Shown here piece by piece: positions 1 to 6,719 of a DNA stretch of 13,981 nt (the first letter of the stretch is position 1; each line of letters begins with the position of its first letter). This DNA is from Gemmatimonadota bacterium (GTDB lineage Bacteria; Gemmatimonadota; Gemmatimonadetes; Gemmatimonadales; GWC2-71-9): NCBI GenBank assembly GCA_003220855.1, contig QHTP01000071.1, positions 1 through 13,981 of the forward strand, given 5' to 3'. The notes under the pieces were generated by a model. That model ran no database searches and was not told the DNA's origin. It saw nothing but the letters and a program-made list of their open reading frames with translations. A program made the position numbers and the translations under genes.

Positions 1-346
1 GGTCGAGGTACCCCTCACCGTCGGCATCATAGCCCAGCACGGCCACGCCGCCGCGCAGCACCCACTCGGTAAGCAGCGCGAGGTCGCCGGCCGTGAGGGC
101 GTCGGACGGCGCCTCGGGCTCGCGGCCGAGTAGGAACAGGAGCACCCGGTAGCGCTCGAGATCGGCACGCACCAGGTGCGGATAGAAGCGGCGGTATTCG
201 ATGTTGTACCCTTCGTCGCGCCAAGGCTGGACGGTGCCGTTCAGCAGGGCGGGCTCCGACAGGGCGAGGTCGAGCACGAGGAGCCGCCGCGCCTGAGGTT
301 GGCAAGCGCACAGCAGGAGCACGGCGGTGAGACAGACCGATCGCAT
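1..346 (-). CDS. Putative lipoprotein, 3' end beyond window
   Basis: An open frame begins with ATG at 346 and reads leftwards to the window edge without a stop, giving about 115 residues. The N-terminus MRSVCLTAVLLLCAC is a short hydrophobic signal with a lipobox-like L12-C13-A14-C15, so the protein is probably an exported lipoprotein; Cys at -2 is unusual. The mature part contains strand-helix stretches such as YRVLLFLLG and LLTEWVLRGGVAVLGYD. These resemble the glutamine-amidotransferase-like fold (DUF4350/GldG-type 'row-wise' segments), but this is only a fold-level guess. The gene lies 39 bp downstream of the Ser/Thr kinase on the same strand, so co-transcription is likely. The product's function is unknown. 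Confidence 0.7.
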   Translation of the reverse strand, partial: MRSVCLTAVLLLCACQPQARRLLVLDLALSEPALLNGTVQPWRDEGYNIEYRRFYPHLVRADLERYRVLLFLLGREPEAPSDALTAGDLALLTEWVLRGGVAVLGYDADGEGYLD

Positions 347-385
347 CCCGTCAGTGTAGCGGGCGCGGCGCGCCCCGGCCAGCCG

Positions 386-1234
386 TCACCCGGCGGCGAC
401 GAACGGACCGAGCGCGTCGCGCATGTCGCGGGCCCGTTGCCAGCGCTCGACGCGCGACTTCACGAGCGCGCGCGCCAGTACCGCAGCGAGCTGCTTCGGC
501 ACGTCGCGTCGGATGCTGCGCACGTCGGGCGCGGGCCGGTGCTGATGCATGTCCAGCACGGCCGCGGCGCTGACCGAAGAGAACGGCGGCCGGCCCGCCA
601 GGCACTCGAACAGCACCACGCCGAGGGAATACAGGTCGGTGCGTCCGTCCACGTCGGGAGCGCCCTCCGCCTGCTCTGGACTCATGTATTCCTCGGTGCC
701 GACCACGAAGCCGCTCCGGGTCACGCGATCGTCACCCGAGCTCGCGATCGCGCGCGCGATGCCCAGATCGACGAGGACCGCTCCCTCGGGCGACAGCACG
801 ACGTTGTCGGGCTTGATGTCGCGGTGCGCGATGCCGTGCGAGTGGGCATGCTCGAGTGCGTCCAACACTTCTACTGCGACCCGCACGACGTCCGGGATGC
901 GGAGCCGGGACTCCCGGCGCAGCGCCTGCCGCAGGTTGTCGCCCGCCACGTACGGCATCACGTACCAGAGAAGATAGTCGGCCTCTCCGCTGTCGATCAG
1001 GCGGGCGATGTGCGGGTGGTTGAGTTGCGACGCGTAGCGGATTTCGCGCAGGAAGCGGTCGGCGGCGACCGAGACGGCCAACTCGGGATGCAGCACCTTG
1101 ATGGCGACGTCGGCGCCGCTCGCGTCCCGACCCGAGAAGATGGACGCGTTCCCGCCCCGGCCCACCGCTGCGATCACGCTGTAGCGGTCGCGCAGGGCCT
1201 TGCGGACCCGCTCGATCAGATCGCGTCCCGGCAT
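386..1234 (-). CDS. Hanks-type Ser/Thr protein kinase, kinase domain only
   Basis: This is a 282-residue bacterial eukaryotic-like Ser/Thr kinase that transfers phosphate from ATP to protein substrates. Visible motifs are a glycine loop starting at G25 (GRGGNAS, with the usual third Gly replaced by Ala), VAIK with Lys46, helix-C Glu64, the catalytic loop HRDIKPDN at 137-144, metal-binding D156-L157-G158 in place of DFG, and GTEEYMSPEQ at 179-188. No transmembrane helix and no PASTA or other sensor domain follow, so it is probably cytosolic. I chose ATG at 1234 because the kinase fold starts immediately after it; a TTG at 1291 would add 19 low-complexity residues. The putative lipoprotein lies 39 bp downstream and may be in the same operon. 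The kinase assignment is firm; the substrate is unknown. Confidence 0.93.
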   Translation of the reverse strand: MPGRDLIERVRKALRDRYSVIAAVGRGGNASIFSGRDASGADVAIKVLHPELAVSVAADRFLREIRYASQLNHPHIARLIDSGEADYLLWYVMPYVAGDNLRQALRRESRLRIPDVVRVAVEVLDALEHAHSHGIAHRDIKPDNVVLSPEGAVLVDLGIARAIASSGDDRVTRSGFVVGTEEYMSPEQAEGAPDVDGRTDLYSLGVVLFECLAGRPPFSSVSAAAVLDMHQHRPAPDVRSIRRDVPKQLAAVLARALVKSRVERWQRARDMRDALGPFVAAG

Positions 1235-1275
1235 GACGTACCGTCCCGTCCCCCGACGCCGCACGCACCGGCTGT

Positions 1276-1293
1276 GGGTACGAGCTAACAATA
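1276..1293 (-). promoter_or_regulatory. Candidate promoter motif upstream of kinase
   Basis: Read on the minus strand, this contains TATTGTTAGCTCGTACCC. TATTGT matches four of six -10 consensus bases and would give a leader of roughly 50 nt before the kinase ATG at 1234. No convincing -35 box is seen. The segment TGTTAGC-TCGTACCC recurs almost exactly just upstream of the AraC-type gene at 2695-2710. The promoter role is inferred. Confidence 0.25.
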
Positions 1294-1321
1294 CGGGCCG
1301 GACCGTCGCGCGCTAGATTGC

Positions 1322-1361
1322 CCCCGCGTGCCGAGGCTCGAAGCGGTGGCGCGAGGCGGGG
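1322..1361 (-). terminator. GC-rich hairpin after small membrane protein gene
   Basis: Arms at 1322-1332 and 1348-1361 can pair as CCCCGC with GCGGGG plus GTGCC with GGCGC, with a 3-nt bulge (1353-1355) and a 15-nt loop. It follows the stop of the 116-residue membrane protein gene on the minus strand and precedes the kinase promoter region. There is no T tract, so termination is only a possibility. Confidence 0.25.
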
Positions 1362-1389
1362 CCGGTCGAGCTCGTGCGGTTCGTGTGTT

Positions 1390-1740
1390 TCAGCGCGGGA
1401 GACCGGGAATTGTATCGATGGCTCCTAGGCGTCTGAGTCCGGCCTGCGCCGCCGCGCCGTACGGCGCCCACTCCTTCCCCGTCCCCACCGCCGCGACGAA
1501 CCGGTAGGTCGCGATCGCGCTGGCCCGGTCGCCGGCCCGTTCCGCTTCGTTCGCCCGCTTGAGGAGGTTGTCGAGGGTCGTCGGATCGCGATACACGACG
1601 CCCGGATCGCGCTGCACCTGCCCGGCGAACCGGAAGAACCACGCCGCACCGGCGGCACCGAGCGCGATGGTCGCGCCGGCGAGCAACAGCCCGAGGCGCC
1701 GCGCCCGCGTTGGCGGCGTGACCGGCGCGTCAGGCGGCAT
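1390..1740 (-). CDS. Small single-pass membrane protein with TPR-like repeat
   Basis: This 116-residue protein has a short Pro/Thr/Arg-rich N-terminus, one transmembrane helix at about residues 16-38 (LGLLLAGATIALGAAGAAWF) and a soluble C-terminal part. That part includes ANEAERAGDRASAIATYRFV, which fits a single tetratricopeptide-type helix pair. Its ATG at 1740 lies inside the end of the upstream M28 peptidase gene (11-bp overlap), which suggests translational coupling and joint expression. It could anchor or assist the peptidase, but that is inferred from position only. I do not recognise a named family. The overlap and sensible membrane topology argue that the gene is real. Confidence 0.72.
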   Translation of the reverse strand: MPPDAPVTPPTRARRLGLLLAGATIALGAAGAAWFFRFAGQVQRDPGVVYRDPTTLDNLLKRANEAERAGDRASAIATYRFVAAVGTGKEWAPYGAAAQAGLRRLGAIDTIPGLPR

Positions 1741-2695
1741 CGGTCAGCCGGGCGACCGCGCCCGCCGTCGCCTCCGTCACCAGCGCCATGAACTGATAGT
1801 CGAGTGTCGCATTGGTGTCGCTTTGCTGGTGGTAGTGCGGGTTCCGGAGGAACGCGGTGTCAGTGAGCATGAGCGATGGGTAGCGGGCGTCCCAGAAGGA
1901 GGCGTTGTCGGACAGGCGGGTGAGCGGCGACAACCAGCCGCGCAGCCGGGTGCGGTAGGGGACGACGGGCAGCTCCGGCGCGGCCGCGTTCGCACCGGCG
2001 AGGAACCCGTCGAGCAGCGCGCCTGAGCGCGCGTCCCCGACCGCCGCCAGAAAATCGCCCGTGCGCGGTACGTCGATGCCGAGCAGCGGGGGAACGGTCT
2101 GCGCACCGGGCGTGGGGTCGCGGTAGCCGACCATCTCGAGGATCAGGGCACCGGCGAGCTGGTCGCCCCGCGCCCGCCGGGCGCGCGCGAACGCGTGGCT
2201 CCCCACCCGGTAGCGGCCGGTGATGGTCTGGAGCTCCTCCAGATCGAGGCCCACGAATTCGACGCCGGCGCGCGGGCGTCGTCCGGCGACGAGCCGGGCG
2301 CACTCGAGCAGCGCGGCGACGCCGCTCGCGTTGTCGTCGGCCCCGGGCGTGTGCGCCGTCGAGTCGAAATGGGCTCCCACGACCACCCGGGGACGGCGCG
2401 GGTCGCGGCCGGGCATCACGCCGACCACGTTGTGGAAGGTGCGTCGCCGGAACGAGAACGGGGCGAGCTCCACGTCGAGGCCGAGGGCGGCGAGCTCCCG
2501 GGCGACGTAGTCGCGGGCCGCGCGGTGGCGCTCCGGCGTCGCGACGGGGTGGCGCACGCCCTCGAGCGTGAGGACATGGTGCCGCAGCTGCTGGGCGAGC
2601 GCGGCCCGTTGACCGGGGGTTGAGACGGCGGCGCCCCCACCGGGGGGCGTGGCCCCCTGCCCGGACCCGGCTTGAGCCGATGTTGACCGGTCCAT
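1730..2695 (-). CDS. M28-family zinc metallopeptidase (aminopeptidase type)
   Basis: This 321-residue protein has the M28 co-catalytic zinc site in order: GAHFDS with His109 and Asp111, GADDNASG with bridging Asp120, DLEE with general base Glu153 and ligand Glu154, LEMVGY with Glu187 in place of the common Asp, and HYHQQSDT with His289. Family members remove N-terminal amino acids or act as glutamate carboxypeptidase- or glutaminyl cyclase-like enzymes; the sequence does not fix the substrate. No signal peptide is visible: the first 30 residues are Gly/Ser/Ala-rich and polar. A GTG at 2740 is possible but would overlap the divergent regulator gene, so ATG at 2695 is preferred. Its 3' end overlaps the small membrane protein gene by 11 bp. 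Confidence 0.9.
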   Translation of the reverse strand: MDRSTSAQAGSGQGATPPGGGAAVSTPGQRAALAQQLRHHVLTLEGVRHPVATPERHRAARDYVARELAALGLDVELAPFSFRRRTFHNVVGVMPGRDPRRPRVVVGAHFDSTAHTPGADDNASGVAALLECARLVAGRRPRAGVEFVGLDLEELQTITGRYRVGSHAFARARRARGDQLAGALILEMVGYRDPTPGAQTVPPLLGIDVPRTGDFLAAVGDARSGALLDGFLAGANAAAPELPVVPYRTRLRGWLSPLTRLSDNASFWDARYPSLMLTDTAFLRNPHYHQQSDTNATLDYQFMALVTEATAGAVARLTDAA

Positions 2696-2712
2696 GTTAG
2701 CGTCGTACCCGC
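2696..2712. promoter_or_regulatory. 17-bp divergent intergenic region
   Basis: Only 17 bp separate the ATG of the M28 peptidase (minus) from the ATG of the AraC-type gene (plus). Promoters for both must therefore overlap the neighbouring coding sequence or produce leaderless messages. TGTTAGCGTCGTACCC at 2695-2710 repeats a segment found upstream of the kinase at 1276-1290. Neither start has a clear Shine-Dalgarno site. The tight arrangement suggests that the regulator may control the peptidase and itself, but no operator can be defined. Confidence 0.3.
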
Positions 2713-3576
2713 ATGGTGACCGTGTGTACCGTCCTACCACCTCCGGAGCGGCCCCGCCTCGACGCCGCCGCCGACGGCTGCTTCACGACGCTCCACGCCG
2801 CGTCGCTGCGCGAGGCATTGCGCGCCGCCCGGCGGAAGCGGGTCGACGCGCTGGTCCTCTCGGTGCACGCGTGCCGTGGCGAGGAGCTGCCGGCGGTCGC
2901 CCGTTTCGTCCGCGAGTTCCCGGCGATCCCTGCGGTGGCCCTCGTGTCGCGCCACGATCGCGACGCCTCCGAGACGCTGTTGCGCCTGGGCGCCACGGGA
3001 ATCCGCTCCGCCGTCGACTGCTCCGAGCCGACAGGGTGGCGGCGCCTGCGCGATCTCGTCGGCCACCCCGCGTCGCCGGTGGCGGCACGCATCCTCGCGC
3101 GCGTCGTCCCGGCGCTCGCCGACGCGACCGGCGACGTGCGGGCGTTCTTTGAGGCGATCGCGCGGCTCGCGCCGGTGCTCGCCACGGTGCGCCGGCTGGC
3201 GCGTCATCTGCGCATCTGCCCGAGTACGCTCATGTCTCGCTTCTACCGGGAGAGCCTGCCGTCCCCGAAAACGTACCTGGCCGGCATGCGGCTGGTGCAT
3301 GCGGCGTATCTGTTCGGCAATCCCGGGTTGTCGGTGGGCGATGTGGCGTACCGTCTCGACTACTCGTCGCCGCAGAGCCTGGGCCGCCACTTGAAGGCCA
3401 TGCTCGGCGTCACGGCTGGCGAGTTCCGCCGCCGCTTTCCCTTCGAGGTGGCGCTCGAGCGTTACGTAGACCTCCTCATCACCCCGTACCGGGACACCCT
3501 GCGCGCGTTCTGCCCACTCAACGCGGGCCTGTGGGACCAAGGACCGAACGTGACTCGCGTGTCCCGGGCGGGGTGA
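2713..3576 (+). CDS. AraC-type transcription regulator, degenerate receiver N-terminus
   Basis: This 287-residue protein has a C-terminal AraC/XylS DNA-binding domain with two helix-turn-helix units: about 156-180 (VRRLARHLRICPSTLMSRFY) and about 205-232 (LSVGDVAYRLDYSSPQSLGRHL, the conserved second half). The N-terminal 115 residues have the alternating strand/helix pattern of a response-regulator receiver. The phospho-acceptor Asp expected after VDALVLS is replaced, and the Lys after the last strand is missing, so it is probably not phosphorylated normally. About 30 residues follow the second HTH (to LLITPYRDTLRAFCPLN). The start at 2713 places the first strand VTVCTVLPP at once, but no Shine-Dalgarno site is seen. 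It diverges from the M28 peptidase gene. The DNA-binding role is firm; the targets are unknown. Confidence 0.87.
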   Translation: MVTVCTVLPPPERPRLDAAADGCFTTLHAASLREALRAARRKRVDALVLSVHACRGEELPAVARFVREFPAIPAVALVSRHDRDASETLLRLGATGIRSAVDCSEPTGWRRLRDLVGHPASPVAARILARVVPALADATGDVRAFFEAIARLAPVLATVRRLARHLRICPSTLMSRFYRESLPSPKTYLAGMRLVHAAYLFGNPGLSVGDVAYRLDYSSPQSLGRHLKAMLGVTAGEFRRRFPFEVALERYVDLLITPYRDTLRAFCPLNAGLWDQGPNVTRVSRAG

Positions 3577-3586
3577 ATCCCGGGGC
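3561..3586. terminator. Hairpin between convergent regulator and MCP genes
   Basis: GTCCCGGG at 3561-3568 can pair with CCCGGGGC at 3579-3586 (one G-T wobble), leaving a 10-nt loop that holds the regulator's TGA stop. It lies between two convergent genes only 18 bp apart and could end transcription from both sides. No real T tract follows (only GCGTTTAG), so this is a weak call. Confidence 0.35.
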
Positions 3587-3594
3587 GCCGGCGT

Positions 3595-5193
3595 TTAGTC
3601 CGCGGCGGCGCGTCTCACCGGGCGCTCCTGGGTCGGCTGCTCGCGGCTGAGCACCGAGAAGCGCGCGATGCTCGCGCGCAGCCGCTCGGCGAGCTGGGCC
3701 AGTTGCTGAGACGTCGCCGTCAGGTCGCCCATCGAGGTGATCTCGGCCTGCGTCGCGGCCGCCGCCCCGTCGGCGCTCTGCGACGATGCGCTGGAGATCG
3801 CCGCCACCTGCTGGAGCGATTGTGCCAGCTGCGCCAGGCGCTGCGCCTGGCTGCGCGACACCTCCGCCGTCGCGTTCACCAGATCGCCCACCAGCTCGAT
3901 GCCCTGGTGCAGCTCCTGGAGCGCGCTATCCGCCTCGGCGGCAACGGCCCCGATGTCGCGCACTTTCGCCTCCCCCGACTGCATGGCCCGCGCCGCGGCG
4001 TCGATGCCGGCGCGCAGTTCGGACACGAGCTCCGCCACCTCGCGCGCCGACTTGCCCGCCTCCGCCGCGAGCGCCCGGACCTCGTCCGCCACGACGGCGA
4101 ATCCTTCCCCATGCTCCTCGGCCCGCGCCGCCTCGATGGCGGCGTTGAGCGCAAGCAGGTGCGTCTGGCGCGCGATCCGCGCGATCGTTTGCGCGAACAC
4201 GCCGATCCGCTCGGACATCCCCGACAGGCCCGCCACGGTCGACGCCGTGGCGCGTACTTCCTCGCCCACCGTGCGCAACGTCTGGCTGGCGCGCGCCACG
4301 CGCTCGCGGCCCCGCTCCGCCGCCGCCACGAGACGCGCGGCATCCACCTGCATCAGCTCCGCCCGCACCCGCAGCGCCTCGGCCTGGTCAGCCGCCTTGC
4401 CGCTCTCCCCTCGCGCACCCTCGGCCATGTCGCGCTGCTTGGCCAGGTCTCCCGCGAGCCGTTGGGCCGTGTGCGTCACGGTCTCCGAGGTCGCGTGCAG
4501 CTGCTCCGCCGAGGCCGCGAGCTGTTCCGCGAAGGCGGCTACCTCATCCGCTTCCCGCTGCACCGTGGAGATCGTGCCCCCGATTTCCTCGATCATCTTG
4601 TTGAAGCTTTTCTCGAGGAAGCCCAGCTCGTCGGACTCCTGCGCCGCGGCGCGCACGGCGAGGAACCCGTGCTCGGCTTCTCCCATGATGCTGCGCGTGC
4701 GGCGAATCCGCTGTATCAACGTGGCCGGGATTTCCTTCAGCGTCATCGCCACGACCATCAACGTCACGGTCTCGAGCACCGGCGCCGTGGCCAGCGCGGC
4801 GTCGCCCCCGTACAGCGCGTAGTGCATTTGAACGGCGCCGAGATACGCCAGTGCGGCCGTGAGGACGAGGAAGTTCCCGACGGTGTGCCCTTGATCGAAC
4901 GCGTACGGCAGCACTGAGATGAGGAAGGCGACCACGAAGCCCCCGTGGCCGAACCAGACGATCAGCACGGCGACCAGACCGACGTCGAGCAGCGCGAGCG
5001 CGTAAATCAGCCACCAGCGGTACCAGCCGCGCTCGTTGATCATCCCGAGCAGCGCGTTGAGAATCAGGCCGCCGCCCGCCACCAGGACCATCGTCCCGGG
5101 TCGCGTTCGGACCGCTCCGACCCCCCACCCGATCAGGCCGAGGATGAGTCCGGTGCCCACGAGCCACCAGCGGCGTGCCGCATGATCGCGCAT
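3595..5193 (-). CDS. Methyl-accepting chemotaxis protein with polytopic membrane domain
   Basis: The product is a 532-residue transducer. The first about 160 residues form roughly six closely spaced hydrophobic helices with very short loops and no periplasmic ligand-binding domain. A HAMP-like linker follows (about 160-212, with KSFNKMIEEIGGTI), then a long coiled-coil signalling domain. The hairpin tip is diagnostic: QTHLLALNAAIEAARA followed by HGEGFAVVADEVRALA, the segment that contacts CheA and CheW. The C-terminus ends RRAAAD and lacks an NWETF-type CheR tether. The ligand is unknown; sensing through the membrane segment, such as energy state or a lipophilic cue, is inferred. The start could also be GTG at 5211, 6 bp after pyrE; ATG at 5193 is chosen, but neither has a good Shine-Dalgarno site. 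It probably shares a transcript with pyrE. Confidence 0.92.
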   Translation of the reverse strand: MRDHAARRWWLVGTGLILGLIGWGVGAVRTRPGTMVLVAGGGLILNALLGMINERGWYRWWLIYALALLDVGLVAVLIVWFGHGGFVVAFLISVLPYAFDQGHTVGNFLVLTAALAYLGAVQMHYALYGGDAALATAPVLETVTLMVVAMTLKEIPATLIQRIRRTRSIMGEAEHGFLAVRAAAQESDELGFLEKSFNKMIEEIGGTISTVQREADEVAAFAEQLAASAEQLHATSETVTHTAQRLAGDLAKQRDMAEGARGESGKAADQAEALRVRAELMQVDAARLVAAAERGRERVARASQTLRTVGEEVRATASTVAGLSGMSERIGVFAQTIARIARQTHLLALNAAIEAARAEEHGEGFAVVADEVRALAAEAGKSAREVAELVSELRAGIDAAARAMQSGEAKVRDIGAVAAEADSALQELHQGIELVGDLVNATAEVSRSQAQRLAQLAQSLQQVAAISSASSQSADGAAAATQAEITSMGDLTATSQQLAQLAERLRASIARFSVLSREQPTQERPVRRAAAD

Positions 5194-5217
5194 CTCGTGA
5201 GCATCATACACCTTGCG

Positions 5218-5778
5218 TCATCGCAAACCCAGGTCCGTCGCGGTCACGAGGACTTCCACGGCGTGGCCGGCGCCCTCCAACGCCGCCCGGCCGCCTTCCT
5301 CCCGGTCCACGACGGCGAGGACGCCGAGCACGCGACCCCCCGCCGCCTCGACCGCGGTGATCGCATCCGCCGCCGACTGGCCCGTGGTGATCACGTCTTC
5401 GACCACGACGACGGCGGCTCCGGCCGTGAAGCACCCTTCGATGCGCTGTCCGGTCCCGTGCGCTTTCGCTTGCTTGCGCACGGTAAAGGCATCGAGCGGT
5501 CGGCCTTGCGCTTGTGCCGCGGCGGCGATGGCGTAAGCCACGGGATCGGCGCCGAGCGTGAGGCCGCCGACCAGGGCGGGTGCCCAGCCCCGGGCGGTCA
5601 GGCGCTCGAGCCCCAGGGCGCCGATGAGGGCGAGGCCTTCTCCCGACATGGTGGTGCGGCGCGCATCGATGTAGAAGCTCGATCGACGCCCTGAGGCGAG
5701 CGTGAAGTCGCCGTGAGCAACCGATCGCTGCCGCAGGAGCTCGCGGAGGCGCCGCTGGAGATCATCGGTTGGTCTCAT
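5218..5778 (-). CDS. pyrE: Orotate phosphoribosyltransferase
   Basis: PyrE joins orotate to PRPP to make orotidine 5'-phosphate in de novo pyrimidine synthesis. The 186-residue length is normal for the family. Motifs seen are the orotate-side segment FTLASGRRSSFYIDAR (25-40), the flexible catalytic loop RKQAKAHGTGQ (101-111), and the PRPP-binding signature VVVVEDVITTGQS (123-135) with acidic pair Glu127-Asp128 followed by TTG. ATG at 5778 is preceded by ACCACATCCCAC, with no Shine-Dalgarno site. Upstream, 29 bp separate it from the Ser/Thr kinase gene, and that gap holds a 9-bp inverted repeat. Downstream, the chemotaxis gene begins within 24 bp. No other pyrimidine gene is in the window. Confidence 0.95.
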   Translation of the reverse strand: MRPTDDLQRRLRELLRQRSVAHGDFTLASGRRSSFYIDARRTTMSGEGLALIGALGLERLTARGWAPALVGGLTLGADPVAYAIAAAAQAQGRPLDAFTVRKQAKAHGTGQRIEGCFTAGAAVVVVEDVITTGQSAADAITAVEAAGGRVLGVLAVVDREEGGRAALEGAGHAVEVLVTATDLGLR

Positions 5779-5788
5779 GTGGGATGTG

Positions 5789-5811
5789 GTAGTAGTATAT
5801 GCTACTACTAC
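5789..5811. repeat. Perfect 9-bp inverted repeat of TAG/CTA triplets
   Basis: GTAGTAGTA at 5789-5797 and TACTACTAC at 5803-5811 are exact reverse complements around the 5-bp spacer TATGC. The repeat sits in the kinase-pyrE gap and contains the kinase TAG stop (5808-5810). On the minus strand it includes TATACT (5799-5794), a five-of-six match to a -10 box placed 15 bp before the pyrE ATG, but no -35 box is seen. It is strikingly AT-rich for this genome. It may be an operator, a hairpin controlling pyrE, or a processing site. Confidence 0.6.
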
Positions 5812-6719
5812 TCGCCCCGGCGCCGGACCACACGCTTGAGCGCGTCGAGGAGCCCGACCTTGGGAGTGGTCGAACCCGCCGCGAGGCCCGCCGTCACCTC
5901 ATCGGCGAACGCCGCCACGGTGGGCTGCCGTCTGGCCGGATCGCGCTCCAGGCCGCGCATCACGGCGGCCTCGAGGGCCGGGGCGAAGCGCAGCCCCTGC
6001 ACCGCTTGGTTCAACGGCTGCGGCGGCTGCGTGAGCAGCTGCTGGAACAGCTCCCGCGGCGTGCGCCCCGTGTGGGGGTGCTGGCCGGTGAGCAGCCAGT
6101 AGGTGATCGTCGCGAGGCTGTAGATGTCGGCGCGCCCGTCCACCAGCTCGCCCGACAGGGCTTCCGGCGCGACGTACTTGAGCGTCCCGACGAAGAAGCC
6201 CGTGCGCGTGAGCCGCTCCTCGGGTGGCAGCTCGGCGTCCCGGGCGATGCCGAAGTCGAGCAACTTCACGGCCTGCCGCGTGGCGTCGTACACGATGTTC
6301 TCCGGCTTCAAGTCCCGATGGATGATCCCCGCCTGGTGTGCCGCCATCAGCGCCGCGGCCAGTTGCCGCACCACGCTGGCGACCAGGGCCGGAGCGAGCG
6401 GACCCACGCGGTGTACGTACTCCGCCAGCGACTTGCCGTCGGCCCATTCGAGGGCGAGGTAATACAGGCCGTCCGCTTCCCCGTAGTCGTAGGTGCGGAC
6501 CACGCCCGGGTGCTCGACCCGCGAGCCGTAGCCCGCCTCTCGCAGGAAGCGCTTGACAGCCGTGGGGTCGCTCGCGAGCCGCGACCGCAATACCTTGAAC
6601 GCACAGGCACCGCGCTCGGGGTGCTCTGCGCGGTACACTTCGGCCGTGCCTCCCTCGCCGACGCGCTCGAGGAGGCGGTAGCCGGCAATGGTCCGACCGG
6701 CGAGGTTCTCGCTGGGCAT
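5808..6719 (-). CDS. Hanks-type Ser/Thr protein kinase
   Basis: This 303-residue kinase has all core motifs: glycine loop GEGGTAEVY (21-29), Lys42 in CAFKVL, helix-C Glu61, catalytic loop HRDLKPEN (134-141), DFG at 155-157, the TRTGFFVGT activation segment with candidate autophosphorylation threonines 171 and 173, and YVAPE at 182-186. A short basic tail (LKRVVRRRGE) follows, with no transmembrane helix or sensor domain. ATG at 6719 (MPSENLAGRTIAGYRLL) is chosen; an ATG at 6782 would overlap the divergent lipoprotein gene. The gene precedes pyrE by 29 bp and probably shares its transcript. Its glycine loop and DFG are more canonical than those of the other kinase in this window. The substrate is unknown. 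Confidence 0.94.
   Translation of the reverse strand: MPSENLAGRTIAGYRLLERVGEGGTAEVYRAEHPERGACAFKVLRSRLASDPTAVKRFLREAGYGSRVEHPGVVRTYDYGEADGLYYLALEWADGKSLAEYVHRVGPLAPALVASVVRQLAAALMAAHQAGIIHRDLKPENIVYDATRQAVKLLDFGIARDAELPPEERLTRTGFFVGTLKYVAPEALSGELVDGRADIYSLATITYWLLTGQHPHTGRTPRELFQQLLTQPPQPLNQAVQGLRFAPALEAAVMRGLERDPARRQPTVAAFADEVTAGLAAGSTTPKVGLLDALKRVVRRRGE

Noticed and set aside
176..1288. 370-codon plus-strand frame opposite the first kinase
   Set aside because: The minus strand carries clear kinase motifs; the plus frame is biased composition only and would also run through the lipoprotein start.
1235..1389. Possible RNA gene in the gap before the first kinase
   Set aside because: A hairpin is present, but there is no tRNA cloverleaf, CCA end or recognisable ncRNA motif.
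2683..2711. TTGACC followed 17 bp later by TACCCG as a promoter for the AraC-type gene
   Set aside because: The -10 match is poor and would start transcription inside the gene after its ATG.
3703..4917. 404-codon plus-strand frame opposite the chemotaxis protein
   Set aside because: Arg/His/Leu-rich shadow of the MCP gene, whose signalling hairpin is unmistakable on the minus strand.
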